Assembly: GCA_910588845.1 (NCBI GenBank)
Contig: CAJURU010000005.1
Location: forward strand, 62,001-126,000
Direction of reading: 5' to 3'
Length of the DNA stretch: 64,000 nucleotides
Source of the DNA: an uncultured Lachnospiraceae bacterium
GTDB lineage: Bacteria; Bacillota; Clostridia; Lachnospirales; Lachnospiraceae
The notes beneath the pieces are model-generated. The model did not search any database. It was not told the DNA's origin and saw only the letters and a program-made list of their open reading frames with translations. Of this stretch, positions 43,240 to 50,803 are shown one piece after another. Position 1 is the first letter of the stretch. Each line of letters begins with the position of its first letter. A program made the translations under genes and the position numbers.

Positions 43240-44694
43240 TTATTTGTGTAATGTTTTCTTAATTCCGCCAGAGCGGATAAGCAGCATTAGCAGCGCGCCG
43301 CCTGCCATACAGATTTGGCTTAACAGCGTTCCCCACAGGTAACCCTTGATACCGGCAAGGGGAATTACGAACAGCACAAAAGCGATGCGGATGCCAAGGC
43401 CAATAATGTTTAGGAGAAACGTGGAGGTCGTCTTGCCAAGTCCGTTTAAAATGCTGTGCAGCGTTGTTGACAGATAGAGGAAAGGACAAATCCAACCCAG
43501 GATTACGATAAATGTTCCGGCTAGCTCATTGGAAAAAAGTATCAAGCCTATCCATTTCCCGGTAATCAGGAAGAATACCGTACAGAGAAATCCCAAAAGG
43601 AGGCTGTAGAAACAGGTTTTCTTGACAGCATTGATGATGTAGCGCCTTTCCTGTTTTTCCTGTGCTTCTGCAATCAGCGGCAGTAGCATGACGGAAACGG
43701 AGTTGGTCAGCACGGATGGGAACAGAACCATGGGCAGCGCCATTCCGGTAAGGATGCCGTATACGCTTAACGCTTCGGAGGATGAATAGCCGTACAACCT
43801 TAGCTGCCCCGGGAGCATTACGGCTTCCAGGCTTTGTAAAAGATTCACCATCACCCGATTTGCCGTCAAAGGCAGGGAGAGGAAAAAAATCTGTTCCATG
43901 GCCTGCATTTTGCTGCCGCGGCTTTTTTTGAGGCGTACAAAGCTCATGGAAAACAGCATGGCGGCAGCTTCCCCGGCAACCAGTCCCCAGACCACGAGAT
44001 TGAGAGAAATTGCTTGATATTTCTCCATTGAAATTTCAAAAAATAGCCAAACGCCGGCCACGCGCACGATTTGTTCTAACAATTGGGAGGTGGCCGGCAC
44101 GAAGGTTTTTTTCAAACCATAAAAGTATCCATTGATACAGGAATGGACAGCCCCGAAGGGAATTGAAAGTGCAATAATCTGTAAGAGAGAGGTACATCGC
44201 GGCTCCTCCAGAAAATGCACGGCAATCGGTTCGGCAAATTGGTAGAGAAAATAAGTACACAGGAAGGAAAGGGACAACGAGAGGATTAAGCCGGCGCCCA
44301 GGTAACAGCTCTCATTGCAGTAATCATTGCTGGTAAATCCGCGTAAGCCTAAGCGTCCTCTGCCGAAGGGAGTTTGGCAATTGTTTTTGCGGCTGCATCC
44401 GCCCAAAGGTGCACGCTTGTTTTCGCCCGAAGACCTGCGGCTGCCCGGGACGCCGGCTACGGCGGCCTGTGCGACAAAGCGTGAGATAGCTGTCTGTATG
44501 GCGGAGGAAGTCAGGGAAATTGTGAGAACGTAAATAGGCACGGTAAGCTGGTAAATGCCCATTCCCTCGGCACCAATCTTCTGCGAGAGGAATATTCTAT
44601 AGAAAAAGCCAATGACCCGGGAGAGTATCCCGGCGAGCGTTAAGAGCATTGTGCCTGCAATCAGCGGATGCTTGCGTAGAGAGTCATACTTCAT
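43240..44694 (-). CDS. SpoVB/MurJ-like polysaccharide flippase with in-frame insertion
   Basis: The 484-residue MOP-superfamily protein has about 12-14 TM helices and starts MKYDSLRKHPLIAGTMLLTLAGI. Its closest match is stage V sporulation protein B and its paralogues, lipid-linked precursor flippases. Residues about 82-130 (44305-44451) form a hydrophilic Gly/Arg/Ser-rich stretch (GVPGSRRSSGENKRAPLGG to TSNDYCNESC) with four Cys, between the second and third TM helices. The family normally has only a short loop there. ATG 44694 has GGGAG upstream. The reading frame is open throughout, so the protein may still work. Confidence 0.85.
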   Translation of the reverse strand: MKYDSLRKHPLIAGTMLLTLAGILSRVIGFFYRIFLSQKIGAEGMGIYQLTVPIYVLTISLTSSAIQTAISRFVAQAAVAGVPGSRRSSGENKRAPLGGCSRKNNCQTPFGRGRLGLRGFTSNDYCNESCYLGAGLILSLSLSFLCTYFLYQFAEPIAVHFLEEPRCTSLLQIIALSIPFGAVHSCINGYFYGLKKTFVPATSQLLEQIVRVAGVWLFFEISMEKYQAISLNLVVWGLVAGEAAAMLFSMSFVRLKKSRGSKMQAMEQIFFLSLPLTANRVMVNLLQSLEAVMLPGQLRLYGYSSSEALSVYGILTGMALPMVLFPSVLTNSVSVMLLPLIAEAQEKQERRYIINAVKKTCFYSLLLGFLCTVFFLITGKWIGLILFSNELAGTFIVILGWICPFLYLSTTLHSILNGLGKTTSTFLLNIIGLGIRIAFVLFVIPLAGIKGYLWGTLLSQICMAGGALLMLLIRSGGIKKTLHK

Positions 44695-44811
44695 AAATAC
44701 TCCCAAATAATCAAAAGAGTTATATAAACCATATGTTTAAAACACGGTTACTATTCACGGTCATATAAAATTCAGCAAACAGAAAATCTCTATCATGCAT
44801 AAAAAATCAGC

Positions 44812-44840
44812 TTGACAGCAGAATAAAACCATGATACTAT
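44812..44840 (+). promoter_or_regulatory. Promoter of the isc cluster
   Basis: TTGACA (44812-44817) and TACTAT (44835-44840) are spaced 17 bases. It lies 67 bases before the regulator start and directly before an operator-like palindrome. Confidence 0.8.
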
Positions 44841-44854
44841 GCGTTTGTAATGAA

Positions 44855-44875
44855 ATCCGACTAAAACACTCGGAT
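44855..44875 (+). promoter_or_regulatory. Putative Rrf2/IscR operator
   Basis: ATCCGA and TCGGAT are perfect 6-base arms around CTAAAACAC, covering the expected transcription start region. Position and symmetry fit autorepression by the Rrf2 protein encoded next. Confidence 0.6.
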
Positions 44876-44906
44876 ATTGAGCAGGCAGCAGATGGAAGGT
44901 GGGAAT

Positions 44907-45335
44907 TTGAAATTATCTACAAAGGGAAGATATGGGCTGAGGGCTTTTATTGATCTTGCCGTCTGTGGGGAGAGTCAGCCGGTGTCTTTGGCGACGATTG
45001 CACAGAGGCAGGAGATTTCTGTCAGCTATCTGGAACAGCTTATGGCAAAGCTGAAAAAAGCGGGACTTGTGAGGAGCGTGCGGGGAGTCAACGGTGGCTA
45101 CAGTATTGCCAGGGCGGCAGACGAGATATCTGTTGGCGATGTGCTGAGGGCATTGGAAGGTGATTTGACCCCTGTGGAATGCGCGGGGATTGACAACGAT
45201 AATGCCACGCATTGTAACGGTTCCTCACAGTGTGTAAGTAAAATTGTCTGGAAACGGATCAATGACAGCATCAATGATACTGTCGACAGTATTTATATCG
45301 GTGAGCTCGTGCGAGAGAGCAAAACAATTCAATAG
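44907..45335 (+). CDS. iscR: Rrf2-family iron-sulfur regulator, IscR-like
   Basis: The 142-residue winged-helix protein begins MKLSTKGRYGLRAFIDLA, the canonical Rrf2 start. This decides TTG 44907 (AAGGTGGG upstream) over the ATG at 44892. Three cysteines (VECAGIDNDNATHCNGSSQC) lie where IscR binds a [2Fe-2S] cluster, though the first spacing is longer than in E. coli IscR. It heads the nifS-nifU-mnmA genes and probably represses them when clusters are plentiful. Confidence 0.9.
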   Translation: MKLSTKGRYGLRAFIDLAVCGESQPVSLATIAQRQEISVSYLEQLMAKLKKAGLVRSVRGVNGGYSIARAADEISVGDVLRALEGDLTPVECAGIDNDNATHCNGSSQCVSKIVWKRINDSINDTVDSIYIGELVRESKTIQ

Positions 45336-45350
45336 CAGAGGTGTAAGAAT

Positions 45351-46553
45351 ATGGAGAAAATGATATATCTGGATAATGCGGCGACAACCAGGACGTCGCC
45401 GGAGGTTGTGGAGGCGATGCTTCCGTATTTCAGCGAATTATATGGAAACGCTTCTACAGTATATGAGTTCGGGGCAAAGAGCAAAGAGGCGGTTACCGAG
45501 GCAAGGGAGACAATCGCACGCGCTATAGGGGCCAAGGACAATGAAATTTATTTTACGGCGGGCGGCAGCGAGTCAGATAACTGGGCGTTAAAAGCCACAG
45601 CAGAGGCATATAAAGATAAAGGGAAACATATCGTCACCAGCAAGATTGAACATCACGCAATTCTTCATACCTGCGAGTGGTTGGAGAAAAACGGATTTGA
45701 GGTAACTTATCTCGATGTGGATGAGTTTGGCGTGGTGAAGCTGGAAGAATTAAAGAAAGCGATCCGTCCCGATACCATACTCATTTCCATTATGTTTGCC
45801 AACAATGAGATTGGCACGATTGAGCCGGTGGCGGAGATTGGTAAAATTGCCAGGGAGCATGGCGTATTGTTCCACACAGATGCTGTGCAGGCATTTGGGC
45901 AGGTGCCTATCAACGTAGATGAGCTGAATATCGACATGTTGAGCAGCAGCGGCCACAAATTAAACGGCCCTAAGGGAATCGGTTTTCTCTACATCCGCAA
46001 AGGTGTAAAAATCCGCTCATTCCTGCATGGAGGAGCGCAGGAAAGAAAACGCCGCGCAGGCACAGAAAATGTTCCTGGAATCGTAGGCTTTGGCAAGGCG
46101 GTGGAACTTGCTCTCGCCACAATGAAAGAACGCACAGATAATGAGCGAAAACTCAGGGATCACCTGATGGAACGTGTGCTCAAGGAGATTCCGTTTACCC
46201 GGGTCAATGGGGACAGGACGAACCGCCTGCCCAACAATGTGAATCTCTGTTTTCAGTTTGTGGAGGGCGAATCCCTGCTGATTATGCTGGATATGAAAGG
46301 AATCTGCGGTTCTTCCGGTTCCGCCTGCACATCGGGCTCTCTTGATCCATCCCATGTGCTGCTTGCAATCGGTCTTCCACATGAGATTGCCCATGGCTCT
46401 CTGCGCTTAACGCTTGGGGCGGACACAACGTTAGAAGATATTGATTATACGGTGGACGCAATCAAAGAGATTGTCACCCAGCTGCGGGAAATGTCCCCCT
46501 TGTATGAGGACTATATGAAAAAGAACAACTCAGGAACCCATGAAAATCGTTGA
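45351..46553 (+). CDS. nifS: Cysteine desulfurase NifS/IscS
   Basis: The 400-residue PLP enzyme mobilises sulfur from cysteine as a persulfide. The PLP lysine lies in SSSGHKLNGPKGIGFLY. The active-site Cys is in GSSGSACTSGSLDPSHVLLA, a group I (NifS/IscS) loop. MIYLDNAATTRTSPEV opens the protein. It provides sulfur for both the NifU scaffold (next gene) and MnmA tRNA thiolation (two genes on). AGAGGTG precedes ATG 45351. Confidence 0.96.
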   Translation: MEKMIYLDNAATTRTSPEVVEAMLPYFSELYGNASTVYEFGAKSKEAVTEARETIARAIGAKDNEIYFTAGGSESDNWALKATAEAYKDKGKHIVTSKIEHHAILHTCEWLEKNGFEVTYLDVDEFGVVKLEELKKAIRPDTILISIMFANNEIGTIEPVAEIGKIAREHGVLFHTDAVQAFGQVPINVDELNIDMLSSSGHKLNGPKGIGFLYIRKGVKIRSFLHGGAQERKRRAGTENVPGIVGFGKAVELALATMKERTDNERKLRDHLMERVLKEIPFTRVNGDRTNRLPNNVNLCFQFVEGESLLIMLDMKGICGSSGSACTSGSLDPSHVLLAIGLPHEIAHGSLRLTLGADTTLEDIDYTVDAIKEIVTQLREMSPLYEDYMKKNNSGTHENR

Positions 46554-46594
46554 ATTGAAAAATAAGGTACACAGTTATAATTGGAGGAAGACAA

Positions 46595-47032
46595 ATGTAT
46601 AGTGAAAAAGTAATGGATCATTTTAAAAATCCGAGAAATGTAGGAGAGATAGAAAATGCCAGCGGCGTAGGTACTGTGGGCAATGCGAAATGCGGAGATA
46701 TCATGCGTATTTTTCTGGATATTGATGATGATGGAATCATTCAGGACGTTAAATTTAAAACCTTTGGCTGCGGCGCTGCCGTGGCAACCAGCTCTATGGC
46801 GACAGAACTGGTAAAGGGGAAGACTGTGCAGGAGGCGCTCAAGGTTACCAACAAAGCCGTGATGGAAGCATTAGACGGTCTTCCGCCGGTAAAAGTTCAC
46901 TGTTCCCTGTTAGCGGAGGAGGCAATTCATGCGGCGCTCTGGGATTATGCTGAGAAAAACGGCATCAAAATTGAGGGCTTGGAAAAGCCAAAGAACGATA
47001 TCAGTGAGGAAGAAGAAGAGGAAGAATATTAA
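46595..47032 (+). CDS. nifU: Iron-sulfur cluster scaffold NifU/IscU N-terminal type
   Basis: The 145-residue scaffold has the three cluster-binding cysteines in NAKCGDIMRIF, TFGCGAAVA and VKVHCSLLAEEAI, with the Asp following the first Cys. It is the short form without ferredoxin or Nfu domains. The tail ends in a run of glutamates (EEEEEEEY), an uncommon extension of unknown role. GGAGG precedes ATG 46595. A palindromic repeat begins at the stop codon. Confidence 0.95.
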   Translation: MYSEKVMDHFKNPRNVGEIENASGVGTVGNAKCGDIMRIFLDIDDDGIIQDVKFKTFGCGAAVATSSMATELVKGKTVQEALKVTNKAVMEALDGLPPVKVHCSLLAEEAIHAALWDYAEKNGIKIEGLEKPKNDISEEEEEEEY

Positions 47033-47034
47033 TT

Positions 47035-47083
47035 GACCTAAGGAGGGACCCAACGAAGTTGGGAGGATGCCTTAGGTCTCTTG
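47035..47083. repeat. Nested palindromic repeat, family R2, copy A
   Basis: The outer arms GACCTAAGG (47035-47043) and CCTTAGGTC (47070-47078) are perfect. An inner hairpin is CCCAAC-GAA-GTTGGG (47049-47063). It contains AAGGAGGG, which resembles a ribosome site but is followed by no gene at the right distance. Similarity to copy C extends about ten bases past the right arm (TCTCTTGAA). Confidence 0.85.
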
Positions 47084-47100
47084 AAAGAGCCAAGGAAGTA

Positions 47101-47142
47101 AATTGACCTAAGGAGGGACCCAACGAAGTTGGGAGGAGACCC
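47101..47142. repeat. Nested palindromic repeat, family R2, copy B (right arm lost)
   Basis: The first 37 bases are identical to copy A starting at 47031, giving a direct repeat with 70-base period. The right outer arm is degenerate (GACCCTTG). The inner hairpin CCCAAC-GAA-GTTGGG is intact and ends about 30 bases before the mnmA start. Confidence 0.85.
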
Positions 47143-47161
47143 TTGTACTGGAGCCAATATC

Positions 47162-48253
47162 ATGAATAAAAAGAAGGTAGTAGTAGGAATGTCCGGAGGT
47201 GTGGATTCCTCAGTGGCGGTCTGGCTTTTAAAAGAGCAGGGCTACGACGTCATCGGCGTCACGATGCAGATTTGGCAGGATGAGGAAGAAGCTGTTCTGG
47301 AAGAAAACGGCGGATGCTGCGGCCTTTCAGCCGTAGAGGACGCCAGGCGCGTTGCACAGACGCTTGATATTCCATACTATGTGATGAATTTTAAAACGGA
47401 ATTTAAGAATAATGTCATGGACTATTTTGTGGCAGAATATCTGCACGGGCGCACGCCCAATCCCTGCATTGCCTGTAATCGCTATGTCAAATGGGAATCG
47501 CTCTTAAAGCGCAGCATGGACATTGGGGCAGACTATATCGCTACCGGGCATTATGCAAGGATTGTACAGCTTGCGAACGGCAGATATACGCTGCGCGCAT
47601 CTGCGGCTGCGGCCAAAGACCAGACGTATGCGTTGTACAATTTGACGCAGCGCCAGCTTGCGCACACATTAATGCCGGTGGGGGACTACACCAAAGAAGA
47701 AATTCGCGCGATAGCCGAACAAATCGGGCTTCGTACGGCAAATAAGCCGGATAGCCAGGAAATCTGCTTTATCCCGGATAATAACTATGCCGGATTTATT
47801 GAGCGGGAAGCAAAAGGCAAAGTTCCGCCGGTTGGAAATTTTGTGACAAAAGACGGCCAGGTTTTAGGGCGGCATAAGGGGATTACCCATTACACGATCG
47901 GGCAGCGCAAGGGGCTCGGCATTGCTCTGGGAACCCCTGTTTTTGTTACGGAGATACGCCCGGAGACAAATGAAGTCGTGCTGGGCAGTAATGAAGAAGT
48001 ATTTGGCGTTGCGCTCTGTGCGGACAGTTTAAATTTTATGTCGATTCCTGATTTACAGGGGGAAATGGAAGTTACCGCTAAGATACGCTACAGCCATAAG
48101 GGCGCGCCCTGCACCATCCGCAAGACGGAGCAGGACAAAATTGTCTGCCAGTTTCATGAGCCGGTGCGCGCCATCACGCCTGGACAGGCAGTGGTGTTTT
48201 ATGAGGGGGATATGGTGGTTGGCGGAGGGGTGATTGTTGAACGCCAGAGGTGA
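47162..48253 (+). CDS. mnmA: tRNA-uridine 2-sulfurtransferase
   Basis: The 363-residue MnmA adds the 2-thio group to U34 of tRNA-Lys, -Glu and -Gln using sulfur relayed from NifS. The PP-loop is VVGMSGGVDSSVAVWLL. The catalytic Cys is in TPNPCIACNRYVKW and the second Cys in DSQEICFIPDNNY. ATG 47162 has GGAG eight bases upstream. Two R2 repeats occupy most of the gap after nifU and may influence its expression. Confidence 0.96.
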   Translation: MNKKKVVVGMSGGVDSSVAVWLLKEQGYDVIGVTMQIWQDEEEAVLEENGGCCGLSAVEDARRVAQTLDIPYYVMNFKTEFKNNVMDYFVAEYLHGRTPNPCIACNRYVKWESLLKRSMDIGADYIATGHYARIVQLANGRYTLRASAAAAKDQTYALYNLTQRQLAHTLMPVGDYTKEEIRAIAEQIGLRTANKPDSQEICFIPDNNYAGFIEREAKGKVPPVGNFVTKDGQVLGRHKGITHYTIGQRKGLGIALGTPVFVTEIRPETNEVVLGSNEEVFGVALCADSLNFMSIPDLQGEMEVTAKIRYSHKGAPCTIRKTEQDKIVCQFHEPVRAITPGQAVVFYEGDMVVGGGVIVERQR

Positions 48254-48766
48254 CGCCCTATGAGTAGAATGGAAGTCCATAATTTCTAAGTAGACTATAC
48301 GCGAGAGCTGCTTTTTTCGAGTGGCTCTTCAAATAAGGATAATTTTTGTGGCAAAGCACTCACTAGGTTAGTTGTTGCATTTATCGTTACCATCGAACCA
48401 TTTGGTGATGCAGTGGCAAACTACCCTCCCCCCACGGCAGTAACTAAAAAGAGATTATAATTTCCATTCAGACTTCTCCTCCCCGTTGCGGGTATCGGTG
48501 AGCAGCGAAAACATTATAATATATGATTCAACGCGCTGCTATAATTTATTTAAAAGATGTAAAGGGAATTCTGGATGCCAGAATCCGATGCTCGTTATCT
48601 TTGTGAACATTCCGAAAAAGCAACTTTTTATGTAACGATACCCTTAATACATTTTACCTTCCAAAAAGAAAAATCTGCATGTTGAATACTGTTTTTTGAT
48701 AACTACAATCTGCGCAGTGAATTTGGTAGAGATGGCTTCTTTCAGTAATTAAAGTTGTAAATTTTT
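48254..48766. other. Long noncoding region upstream of the MCP gene
   Basis: No open frame with a ribosome site is visible over more than 500 bases. Possible structure includes GAGAGC/GCTCTT (48303-48329) and a stem CATC-ACC/GGT-GATG with a two-base bulge (48391-48410). A block reading GCAAAGC (48351-48357) then GTTACC (48386-48391) recalls the c-di-GMP-I riboswitch core, but the upstream half of that motif is not seen. Confidence 0.4.
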
Positions 48767-48796
48767 TTGAGTTTTATCCTTATCCAGCGTCATAAT
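48767..48796 (+). promoter_or_regulatory. Candidate promoter of the MCP gene
   Basis: TTGAGT (48767-48772) and CATAAT (48791-48796) are spaced 18 bases, 82 bases before the start codon. If used, the structured-looking region upstream would not be in this transcript. Confidence 0.45.
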
Positions 48797-48877
48797 TAGG
48801 TTAAAGTTTTAGTGGTAATACAAAAGAAAGTGTCGTATAATATTTTCAGTTATGAAATTTCTAAGGAGGAATCCGAT

Positions 48878-50188
48878 GTGGAAGAAAATCGAAAGAGCAG
48901 GAGAATGTTACTTACGGCGTTGTTTGTGCTGGCTGTGCCGCTGGTACTGACCGGGATTATATCATCTATCGTCCTGCGGCTTGTTGCCCGCGGAGAGCTG
49001 TCTGTATTTTTAGGCACTGTGTGTCTGGTAGCGGTGTTGGTGGTCGTCCTTATCGTTGTCTTTTTTATGGCGCGGCAGTTACTGAACCGTATTCATAACC
49101 TGGTGGGGAATCTTGATCAGATTGCGGACGGCACGCTTTCCATGAAAGAAAATAAGCTTTCCGAGCGCAATGATGAGATTGGACAGATGATGCGCTCCGT
49201 CAATAGTATGGTGGTTTCCTTTGCGCGCATTATCACGAGTGTGAAAAATGCTACAGAATCGTTGGTAAAAGTTTCTGAAGATTTCACCCATTCGTTCCGT
49301 GAGATGGAATCATCCATGCATCAGGTGGGGAAGGAAGTTAATTCGATTGGAATTAACACAATTTCCCAGTCCCAGAGAACGAATGAGATAGGCACGCAGA
49401 TTATAGATATGAGCCATGCCGTTGATGCAATTGTGCAGAATGTGGATACTCTGAGCCGCAGTGCAGATAAGATGAGGGAGTGCAGCGAGGCGGCGGAAAA
49501 TATTATGAACGAGTTAGTATCTATCAATGAGGCCAGCAGCAAAGCAATAGAAGATGTGCGGGCTCAGACGGACGTGACGAACCAGTCGGCGATGCAGATC
49601 CGTACTGTTACAGAAATTATTACAGGAATTTCCAGCCAGACGAATCTGCTTGCCCTCAATGCGAGCATTGAGGCGGCGCGTGCGGGCGATATGGGCAAAG
49701 GATTTGCCGTTGTGGCAGAAGAAATCCGCGCTCTGGCGGATCAGTCGCGTGAATCCTCGGAGCAGATTAATGCCATCGTCAATGAGTTAATTGAGAATTC
49801 CAATGTCAGCGTAGACACTACACAGAAAGTTTCAGAGGCATTTGAAAGACAGACGGTGCAGATTAGCCAGACGGAAAAAGTATTTGCTTCCCTGAATCAA
49901 GAGATTGAGCAGGTGAGCGGTGCAATTGGAGGAATCAGTGAGGAAGTTAAGGAGTTACAGGAGTCCAAAGAAATTATTGACAATGGAATTACGACATTGA
50001 CAGAGGCGGCGGAGGCAAATTCGACGAGCGCCCAGGAAACATTACAGGCAATGGATGTTTTTGAGGGCATTGTGACAGAGTGTAAGGAATCCACGGAGCA
50101 GGTCAAGACGGTGTCCGACGGCCTGGTGGAGAACATAAAGAAATTTAATGTGAACGATTTGAAAAAAGAAGTAAAAGAGATGTTGTAG
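48878..50188 (+). CDS. Methyl-accepting chemotaxis-type protein lacking a sensor domain
   Basis: The 436-residue protein has two TM helices (about 10-33 and 42-67) with almost no loop between them. A HAMP segment (about 68-120) is followed by a complete MCP signalling domain with the conserved hairpin tip ISSQTNLLALNASIEAARAGDMGKGFAVVAEEIRALADQS. With no extracytoplasmic sensor it probably reads membrane or cytoplasmic state. GTG 48878 has AAGGAGG eight bases upstream, which decides the start; a longer upstream frame lacks a ribosome site. No che genes are nearby. Confidence 0.9.
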   Translation: MEENRKSRRMLLTALFVLAVPLVLTGIISSIVLRLVARGELSVFLGTVCLVAVLVVVLIVVFFMARQLLNRIHNLVGNLDQIADGTLSMKENKLSERNDEIGQMMRSVNSMVVSFARIITSVKNATESLVKVSEDFTHSFREMESSMHQVGKEVNSIGINTISQSQRTNEIGTQIIDMSHAVDAIVQNVDTLSRSADKMRECSEAAENIMNELVSINEASSKAIEDVRAQTDVTNQSAMQIRTVTEIITGISSQTNLLALNASIEAARAGDMGKGFAVVAEEIRALADQSRESSEQINAIVNELIENSNVSVDTTQKVSEAFERQTVQISQTEKVFASLNQEIEQVSGAIGGISEEVKELQESKEIIDNGITTLTEAAEANSTSAQETLQAMDVFEGIVTECKESTEQVKTVSDGLVENIKKFNVNDLKKEVKEML

Positions 50189-50207
50189 TGATTTAGGGAA
50201 ATGACAG

Positions 50208-50252
50208 GAAGTATCCATTCAGAAAGAATTCGTGAATGGTGCTTCTTTTTTT
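50208..50252 (+). terminator. Intrinsic terminator after the MCP gene
   Basis: GAAGTATCCATTCA and TGAATGGTGCTTC pair along 13 bases with one mismatch, followed by TTTTTTT. Confidence 0.9.
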
Positions 50253-50274
50253 CTGGAATATCTGGCATAAAAAG

Positions 50275-50308
50275 TGCAACATTTTGTAAGTGATTTGACT
50301 CTGTATAG
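50275..50308 (+). promoter_or_regulatory. Possible ECF-type promoter of the second sigma operon
   Basis: GCAACATTTTG (from 50275) and TGTATAG (50302-50308) resemble the AAC-type -35 and -10 elements of autoregulated ECF operons. A well-spaced vegetative promoter is absent here. Autoregulation is inferred. Confidence 0.4.
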
Positions 50309-50342
50309 ATGAAATGCATTTCAAAGGGAGGTTGAGGAGAAT

Positions 50343-50801
50343 ATGGAAGAGTTTATGCTATGTTATGAAAAAGTATATCCGCAGTTATACCGAACCGCCC
50401 TGTACTATATGAGGAATCGCCAGGAGGCGGAAGATGCGGTGCAGGATGCGGTACTGACTGCTTACGAAAAGTTTTACCAGCTCAGGGATAAAGAAAAGTT
50501 TGCACCTTGGATTATGCAGATTTTGGTGAACCGGTGCAAGCGGAGGATGCGGGAATGGTTTCGCAAGGAGGAGGACATTGAGCAACTCTCCATATCCCAG
50601 GAAACAGATTTTGCCGCGGCATCTGCGGTCAGACAGGCGTATTGGGAATTGAAAGAGGAAGAACGCCTCATAGTGGGACTGTTTGTGTTCGGTGGATATA
50701 CCAGCGAGGAGATAGCCGGGATTCTTAATAAAAATCACAGTACCGTCCGTTCCAAATACCGGCGGGCGCTTCAAAAAATGAGAAAGAAACTGGAGGTGTG
50801 A
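50343..50801 (+). CDS. ECF-type RNA polymerase sigma factor
   Basis: The 152-residue protein has region 2 (about 8-70; YRTALYYMRNRQEAEDAVQDAVLTAYEKFYQL) and region 4 (about 95-150; YTSEEIAGILNKNHSTVRSKYRRALQKMRKK). The strong GGGAGG site lies before ATG 50343. Its stop codon abuts the start of a membrane protein whose first 150 residues are cytoplasmic, the arrangement of sigma/anti-sigma pairs. Confidence 0.92.
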   Translation: MEEFMLCYEKVYPQLYRTALYYMRNRQEAEDAVQDAVLTAYEKFYQLRDKEKFAPWIMQILVNRCKRRMREWFRKEEDIEQLSISQETDFAAASAVRQAYWELKEEERLIVGLFVFGGYTSEEIAGILNKNHSTVRSKYRRALQKMRKKLEV

Positions 50802-50803
50802 TG

